In this document: piece by piece, positions 58,301 to 64,000 of the stretch
Position numbering within the stretch: the stretch's first letter is position 1
Layout of the letters: each line of letters begins with the position of its first letter
Assembly: GCA_003415625.1 (NCBI GenBank)
Contig: PYIU01000003.1
Coordinates: 3,348,001 to 3,412,000 of the forward strand
DNA: 64,000 bases
Direction: 5' to 3'
Origin: Aquanectria penicillioides
Taxonomy: Eukaryota > Ascomycota > Sordariomycetes > Hypocreales > Nectriaceae
Translations under genes and position numbers: made by a program
The notes under the pieces: generated by a model
What the model was told of the DNA's origin: nothing
Database searches by the model: none
The model's input: only the letters and a program-made list of their open reading frames with translations

Positions 58301-59977
58301 AAAATGGGCCGCTGGGTGTTGGCTACCCACACTCCGTAGTTTATGTCAGAACTCTGTCATCTCCGTGTTTGCTCTTTGTCTGTCGCCATTACAGCCCGAT
58401 TCATGTCCTCTTTGGGGTTTCTCAGCCGGATGAGCCCCGTGAGAAGGTAAAGTGAAACCCCCCGGTTGCTTCTCTCTTCTTTTTCGCGTCAGGCCATGCA
58501 CAGCACACGTGCGATGCAGGTGTCCGCTACATCACCAGTTCTTTCTCTCTCTCCCTCTCTCAGCCCCCAATTGACGATGAAGCTGAAGCGACAGGTTATC
58601 AGGCACTAAATATCCCATAGTCCATGCTGGGCTCCAATAGCGCACTGCACTGTCTGTTTCTGTTTTTTAAGCGCTTCCCATTCCCGAGCATGCCGTCTCC
58701 ACCACCACCACCAACCAGCATGCTTGTCCACTCATTCTCACCCTCCCTTGCCTCTCTCTGACACCGTCTCTCTCAATGCAGGGATCCGCTCACGCATGGC
58801 ATTCATTCCCATGCCGTGGATCCCTCTCATCCCTCTCATCCTGATACCGTAGTACCATAGTTCCATAGTTCCGTCAGCAAAGTGTGGAACCCGCAAAGGA
58901 TGGAATGCCGGGAGAAGGAGATTGGGTCTCAGGGGCTCCGTCTGTTGTTGTCTTGCCTAGGCTCCTACTGTTCGGGTTCGAGGTCTCCCTTGCCTTGGCC
59001 TTGGCCGTGCATAGCAAAACGGCTCCGTTGCGTTGGCCCCCAGAGGAACAAGTCCCCATTGCATCCCATGCCGGTGCTCCGTGCCAACAGTGCGGTGCAT
59101 CTTTGTGCGCGTGCACATGCGCAACCGTCCGTGTGTGCTGGATTTTCATCCGCAAATAGCTGCCCCTGGTCTCTCCACCAGGAACGTCACCGGGAGGAAA
59201 AATCCCACGATCCATCTCGCTTCTGACGCGCAACACTGAACCCACATGGCCTGTAACTATACAACGATCGGCACAGATGCGCCGCTTCCAACGGGGTACT
59301 GTTCCTTGCTCGTGCTAAATGCATCAAGAAAATTGTGTGTAAATGATGTAGAGAACCAGAATTTTTCTTTCTTTCTTTTTGAGGCAAAAAGATTTATGAA
59401 AAAAAAATTAACAACATATTTCACATTGCATCAGCCATAACCATGAACTGTTTCCCCTTAAATCTCGGCCCCAGCATGATCCGCTTCTTTTGAGTGCTTG
59501 TTTCAATATCTCAACATGCCTAACCTTGCTTCCCATTGGATGCCAGAGATCAAGGTCTGGTTCCGTCCCCGTATGGATAAAAATATACCTAACGTGCCGG
59601 ATTTCGGAAGCGTTTCACATTATCCTGCGGGGGTAGAGGGGAAGGCTAAGCTTTTTGGCCCTAATAAACGCTTTAAATCTTGTAGATTCGGTTTTTGGTT
59701 GCATTGCACGGGGCCGCTCGAGCCCTGGGTTTGTGATTCTTAAACTGTTTCAATTCCATGCGTCTAGCTAAAGTATACCCCCGAGTCCATGATGTGTTCG
59801 TGAATCCATCTAAAATGCAGTCATGCCTAAAAACAATCCAAAACATTAACCAGGCTGATGCCGAACTGGCATACATGCCTCCAAAAACAGGTTCTCATGT
59901 GACCTGCCAGATTGAATATTCATTCATGACATCCCATGCATTCCGCCAACTATTGTGCAGAAATAGACAGGCACTCC
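55394..59977. other. Intergenic, upstream of the Flc-like gene
   Basis: About 4.6 kb with no gene I can support. The first 900 bp are purine-rich on the plus strand (pyrimidine-rich on the coding strand) and fit a long leader of the Flc-like gene. The rest has scattered homopolymers (for example poly-T at 56624-56640) and no conserved frame. Confidence 0.5.
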
Positions 59978-62602
59978 TTACAGCATATCCCACCGCGTAT
60001 CCCACGGTGTGTTTCCGATCACTGCTTGGCTGCCGTGTTTATATGAGCTAATGAGCTCCTCCTGATCAACACCGCAATGGGTTTGTCCATCGCGACCCTT
60101 GAACCAACCTAATCCATACGTCTTGCCGTCGTCTAGCTTCTTCACCATCTCAGAGTTGGTGAACTTTGCCGTTCCGACAAAACTGTACAACATCTTGCTT
60201 TGGTGGATAAAGGCCAGAATCGAGGCTATGGTATTAGGTTGTCTGGGCAAGAATGGATGGCGCCGTCTAAAGAAGACGATTGTTGCCACAATCATCATGT
60301 ACAGTAGCACAAATAATGTGAGGCATAAGGAAACGAAAAACGATGACACGGTCTCCTGGCCAGAGTCCAATTTTTCTTTGCCATCGTCCTTCTTCTTCAT
60401 GCCCAGTTGATCCAAGAAATCATGACCATCAACAGTCGCCAAACTGGTGACCATAATAGTCAGAAACTCAGCCATGACAGTTCCAAAGCCGACGAGGAAA
60501 ACGAGAAAGTGGCCATTCAACAGAGCTCGGATCGGCATCCACCCAAATGGTAGTGCAGTGTAATCGAGGGTGAGGGTTTTGGACGATGCATGTCGCTTTG
60601 AGAGAATATAGTATGGCTCCATCACCCGCACCGAGGTTTCCATAGCACCCCAGCTCATCTTGAGAAGAACGGCCAGTGCCGTCACCACCCAAGAAGCATT
60701 GTCTGTCACGACGTGGATGGGGACGAAAAGAAGAGCTGGAATAAAAACCGCGAAACATAAGAGCGCCAGGATGAAAGGTATGCTCCCTGCAGGACGTAGC
60801 ATTAGGGGGTGTGGGTTCTCGGAAAGATGTGTCGTATCGTCTTCTTCACGTTCCTGTAGCGCACCAGTCTTGCCGTCGTAGGGCGCCAGAGACGAGTTTC
60901 GGAGCATGTAACGTCGACGTTTCAGCTTGTGGTGAATATCCTTGTGCTTAGCTGTATCCATATCCTTGAAGTCCATCAGAATATGGGCCACGACCGCCAT
61001 GGAAGCGAGACCAGCAATACCTCTCACATCACCTTGCAGGCCAGATCGACGCCTTTGCAGCACCCAGAAGAGACAGCAACCAAGCACCGCACAGAGAGCC
61101 AAGGTCGCCGTCAGCAGCCGCGACCACATTGCAGCAATCTTGAAAAACTTGGGGTCCTCGGCATGATCTATTCGCTCCTGGCGACCTGGGCTCAATACAA
61201 CAGACGCGGCCGCAAAGGTAGGAACAAGAGAAACGGCGAGGGTCGAAGCAATCGAGGAGAGAAACACGGCATAGTGGCCAAGTTTTAACGCGTGGAAAGG
61301 TCGAAAGAAGCTAATGCTAGTGACATAGTCCGCATTGATCGACTTAGAAGCCAGGGCGCCCTCCGGCTTAGACAACTGATAGTAGGCCTCCAGTCGACGA
61401 ACCTCGAAGTCAGTAAACTGCCAGAAGACACCGTACGCGACGGCGCACAAGGTCGGTAAAAATTTTACGCTGAAATAAATCCCCGCTTCGATATCGTTGG
61501 GTGACTTGAATTCAACAATAGGTTTTGAGTTGAACCTTTGGAAAAGCAACTCCTGGATGACACCCATGATAATTGAGAGAAGAACCAACCATGTAAGGTA
61601 AGGCCATCGCATTGACAGAGGTTTCCAGTTGGGCTGTGGGTAGAAAATTTCCGTCTTCTTCTCTTCAGCGAGGAAAGTAGACCGCCGCACCTCGTCGACG
61701 TTGATAGTGCTCGGCCCCTCCATGCTGCTCAGGTCAGTGCCAGTTGGTTCCTCCAAAATGACCTCAATGACCTCTCCTCGTCTGTTGGCTTCGTCCTGTC
61801 CCTTGTGACGGATCGTTTCACGACGGCCCATGAGCCTTGAGGTGTGCCGCCGTGTAAACGATCTTGATAAGACATTCTGAGTGTGCGTTGAAGCAGAGAG
61901 AAGCTCGGCATCTCGGACTGTCTTGGCAGGTTGGAAACCGATTCCAAGGCCACCGGTTAACATGCCATTGGCCTCTTGTTCCTGCAACTTTTTGATGAAA
62001 TCCTCGTCTTGAGAGGTGGTGGGACCCAGAGCCGCTGATACATCGAATCCAGGTACAAAATCATCCTCATCCTCTTCAGCAATGGGATCGTATTCCGACC
62101 CTTTGCCCATGGGCATGGGCATGGCATTTTGAAGAAGCGACAAGTCGTATTCCTCTTCATCAATAGTGTCATGATGAAGTTGATTCATGGAGGAATAGCT
62201 CGCCGCCATGCGACCAGTTCGGGAGGGACGTCTTGTATTCTGACCACCAGACACCGTGACAGGAGTGTAGCCAGCATTGGCTCCATTGGAATATGCGAAT
62301 GAGCCTCCCCACGAGGGTCCAGAAGAATACTCATGGCCTCCATAGTTGGGGTCTGGGCTACCGGGGCCACCGGAGTAGGAGTCGAGTGAAACAAGGGATT
62401 CGCGGCCGCGCAACGTGTGCTGGCTACCAGACGGGTCATACGGGCTGTCACGGGTATCGCCATAGTCGGTCAAGGCAGAAACCCGGTGGTGGAGTGGTTG
62501 CGGCGGAAGAGCTTGTCGCGTAGGAGCTGGGAGGTGACCGGTAGGGTGATAGGTCCCATAAGGCTGGAAGGGCTGCCCGCCCGATTCATCGCGATAGGCC
62601 AT
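59978..62602 (-). CDS. DUF3433-domain multispan membrane protein
   Basis: A single-exon gene for 874 residues. The first 330 are disordered and hydrophilic (Tyr/Ser/Gly-rich, with EEDEDDFVPGFDVSAALG and a TRRHTSRLMGRRE basic patch). The first DUF3433 unit starts near 325 with NWKPLSMRWPYLTWLVLLSI, with a later conserved stretch FWQFTDFEVRRLEAYYQLSK and SFFRPFHALKLGHYAVFLSS. The second unit begins near 600 with IPFILALLCFAVFIPALLFV and repeats the plan: ETSVRVMEPYYILSKRHASS and MPIRALLNGHFLVFLVGFGT. Eight to ten membrane spans are visible. The C-terminal tail has YGLGWFKGRDGQTHCGVD. The Neurospora spray protein belongs, as I recall, to this kind of protein; molecular function is unknown. The duplicated unit suggests an internal duplication. 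Confidence 0.88.
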   Translation of the reverse strand: MAYRDESGGQPFQPYGTYHPTGHLPAPTRQALPPQPLHHRVSALTDYGDTRDSPYDPSGSQHTLRGRESLVSLDSYSGGPGSPDPNYGGHEYSSGPSWGGSFAYSNGANAGYTPVTVSGGQNTRRPSRTGRMAASYSSMNQLHHDTIDEEEYDLSLLQNAMPMPMGKGSEYDPIAEEDEDDFVPGFDVSAALGPTTSQDEDFIKKLQEQEANGMLTGGLGIGFQPAKTVRDAELLSASTHTQNVLSRSFTRRHTSRLMGRRETIRHKGQDEANRRGEVIEVILEEPTGTDLSSMEGPSTINVDEVRRSTFLAEEKKTEIFYPQPNWKPLSMRWPYLTWLVLLSIIMGVIQELLFQRFNSKPIVEFKSPNDIEAGIYFSVKFLPTLCAVAYGVFWQFTDFEVRRLEAYYQLSKPEGALASKSINADYVTSISFFRPFHALKLGHYAVFLSSIASTLAVSLVPTFAAASVVLSPGRQERIDHAEDPKFFKIAAMWSRLLTATLALCAVLGCCLFWVLQRRRSGLQGDVRGIAGLASMAVVAHILMDFKDMDTAKHKDIHHKLKRRRYMLRNSSLAPYDGKTGALQEREEDDTTHLSENPHPLMLRPAGSIPFILALLCFAVFIPALLFVPIHVVTDNASWVVTALAVLLKMSWGAMETSVRVMEPYYILSKRHASSKTLTLDYTALPFGWMPIRALLNGHFLVFLVGFGTVMAEFLTIMVTSLATVDGHDFLDQLGMKKKDDGKEKLDSGQETVSSFFVSLCLTLFVLLYMMIVATIVFFRRRHPFLPRQPNTIASILAFIHQSKMLYSFVGTAKFTNSEMVKKLDDGKTYGLGWFKGRDGQTHCGVDQEELISSYKHGSQAVIGNTPWDTRWDML

Positions 62603-64000
62603 AATTTGAGGTGCCGGTCATGGCGAGGGCACCGGTGCGCTCTGGTTCGACGGGGAATTGAAGCGGCGACGTCGCCGAGGAAGTGGTTGGGAGGTGATGG
62701 CTTGGGCGAGGTCGTGAGTAACAGCGGCGGGGCAGAGCGGAGCTGAGATGAGCTGGGCGATGATGAACGTGAACGAGGATAACAAGCGGACGGACGGTTG
62801 AATCAAGTGGGATCGGGGCGGCGATGGCTTCAAGAGCGCAAGAGTGCTTCAAATTGTCGCGAAACAAACGAATGACGAAGACAGAGTCAAGGATGAAGAG
62901 CAAAGGGAAGGACGAAGGACGAAGGACTAAGGTTAGTGGAGGTTGGCGTAGATGGGGATGGGGATGGGGATGGAGCTGAATTTCCCCATCCAGCCAGCAG
63001 CCCAGGGGGGGAGCCTTATTTTTTCACTCTAGACCCTTGTGTATAAGGCTGCTGCCGCCCACCGACCAGTCTTCCGGGTACAGGCCACCCCCCCCGCGTT
63101 CCTGCTTGGACAGTTCACGATTTCCGCGTTTCCAGCAGGCTCCCAGGTGCTCCAGGTGCTCCAGGCACTCCATCCAGGCTCCATACCTGCACTGCCCAGT
63201 TTGCCCAGTCTGCCCAAGCCGCTGGAACACTGTTCACGACAGTTCGGCATTAGGTGCATGAAGCCATCCTGCCACGTCCCGCAGAGATCTAGGCCTCCTC
63301 AAGGCCCCCAGAGGACTAACTCAGGGAGGGGGGCGGCTTGCCGATGGTGAGCGCCTCCCCCTAAAAGTGCTACTCGTCCCTGAGCCCAAGTCTCGCGCTG
63401 AGCCCGCCCGTGCGACCAGCTGCGGCTCTGTGAGTGGCCACCCAGCGGTGTAGGGCTGGCAGTCTGGGCCACGCGTTGTCCCCACTGGCAGTGCGTGAAA
63501 CATTCCTAGAGATGTATATGTAGGTATTCGAGAGACGCCAGTCAATGCAACTCACCTCTGGCGTCGCAGTGGAGGGGTACTGTGCTCTGTTCCTGGGGGC
63601 TGCAGCGCCACCCAGCACCACCCAGCACCACCTGCAGCAGCCAGTGGCCTCCCAAGGAACAAGAAAGTGGAAAAACGGGACATACGCCGCCATGCCACCG
63701 ACGAAGAGCCCCCCGTGGCCGTTTCTCTCCGTCCATTTCTGGGCGCACAATCTGCCTCGCCCGGCTCGAAGGGGGCGGCATTGGGACACGCGCTAAGTTG
63801 GTAAGGCTGATCATTGATGGCTGATGGCCTGTGATCAAAGGTTACTACACTGTCTCGCTTTGGTCGTCCCAAAAGACACACCGGCCACTCGGTCGGACAA
63901 CATGCCGTCCTGCCGCAGCCATGGCCATGCAGCCCCCTGTTGAGTAATCCGCAAGGTACCCTCACGCTGGCATGGATGATTGATGGGCGTGCGTAAACAA
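62603..64000. other. Upstream of the DUF3433 gene to the window end
   Basis: About 1.4 kb. The first 350 bp are a likely leader and promoter, with a GACGAAG repeat (62910-62928) and a GGGGAT repeat (62951-62973). Beyond that, short CCAGGTGCT (63147-63170) and CCCAGCACCA (63609-63630) repeats occur. No gene is supported. Confidence 0.55.
62951..62973. repeat. GATGGG hexamer repeat
   Basis: Nearly four units of GATGGG in the leader region of the DUF3433 gene. Confidence 0.85.

Overview
The window looks like chromosomal DNA of a filamentous ascomycete, most likely a Sordariomycete and perhaps Hypocreales. Evidence: short introns (about 45-125 nt) with GTRNGT-type donors and CTRAC branch sites, long pyrimidine-rich leaders, wide intergenic regions full of simple repeats, and a recognisable conidiation regulator (wetA). 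I see no rRNA, tRNA, CRISPR, plasmid or clear transposon features.

Layout. 0-13.7 kb is gene-dense housekeeping: the 3' end of a PLC-like phosphodiesterase gene (+), a DsbA-family thioredoxin-fold protein (-), a nucleolar two-RRM protein of the Nop13 type (-), the nuclear proteasome tether Sts1/Cut8 (+), the recombination protein Rad52 (+), a mitochondrial TPR protein like Mgr3 (-) and the haem-binding cytochrome-b5-like Dap1 (+). 13.7-36 kb is gene-poor and regulatory: a 78-residue Cys/His protein (-), two related C2H2 zinc-finger genes (+) about 9 kb apart, and a disordered hypothetical protein whose reading frame carries an in-frame TAG (-). 37.6-39.3 kb holds an AIM24-family gene (-). 39.3-46.2 kb has no gene I can model with confidence. 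46.3-51.7 kb carries an acidic hypothetical protein and wetA (both +). 53-55.4 kb is an ML/TRP-like (Flc family) membrane protein (-), and 60-62.6 kb a DUF3433 membrane protein (-).

The first block serves RNA biology, proteasome localisation, DNA repair and mitochondrial or sterol metabolism, with no evident shared pathway. The 18-52 kb block is rich in regulators (two C2H2 factors and wetA) with multi-kilobase upstream regions, as often seen for developmental genes. A functional link between them is inference only.

Three genes need a correction to read through: an in-frame TAG at 35311-35313, and two single-base losses, each in a run of C on the coding strand (38710-38720 and 54718-54721). 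The two C-run losses look more like assembly homopolymer errors than biology; the TAG cannot be explained that way. The most interesting internal structure is a three-finger C2H2 module present twice in one gene, with introns at the same position in each copy, and once more in the neighbouring zinc-finger gene.
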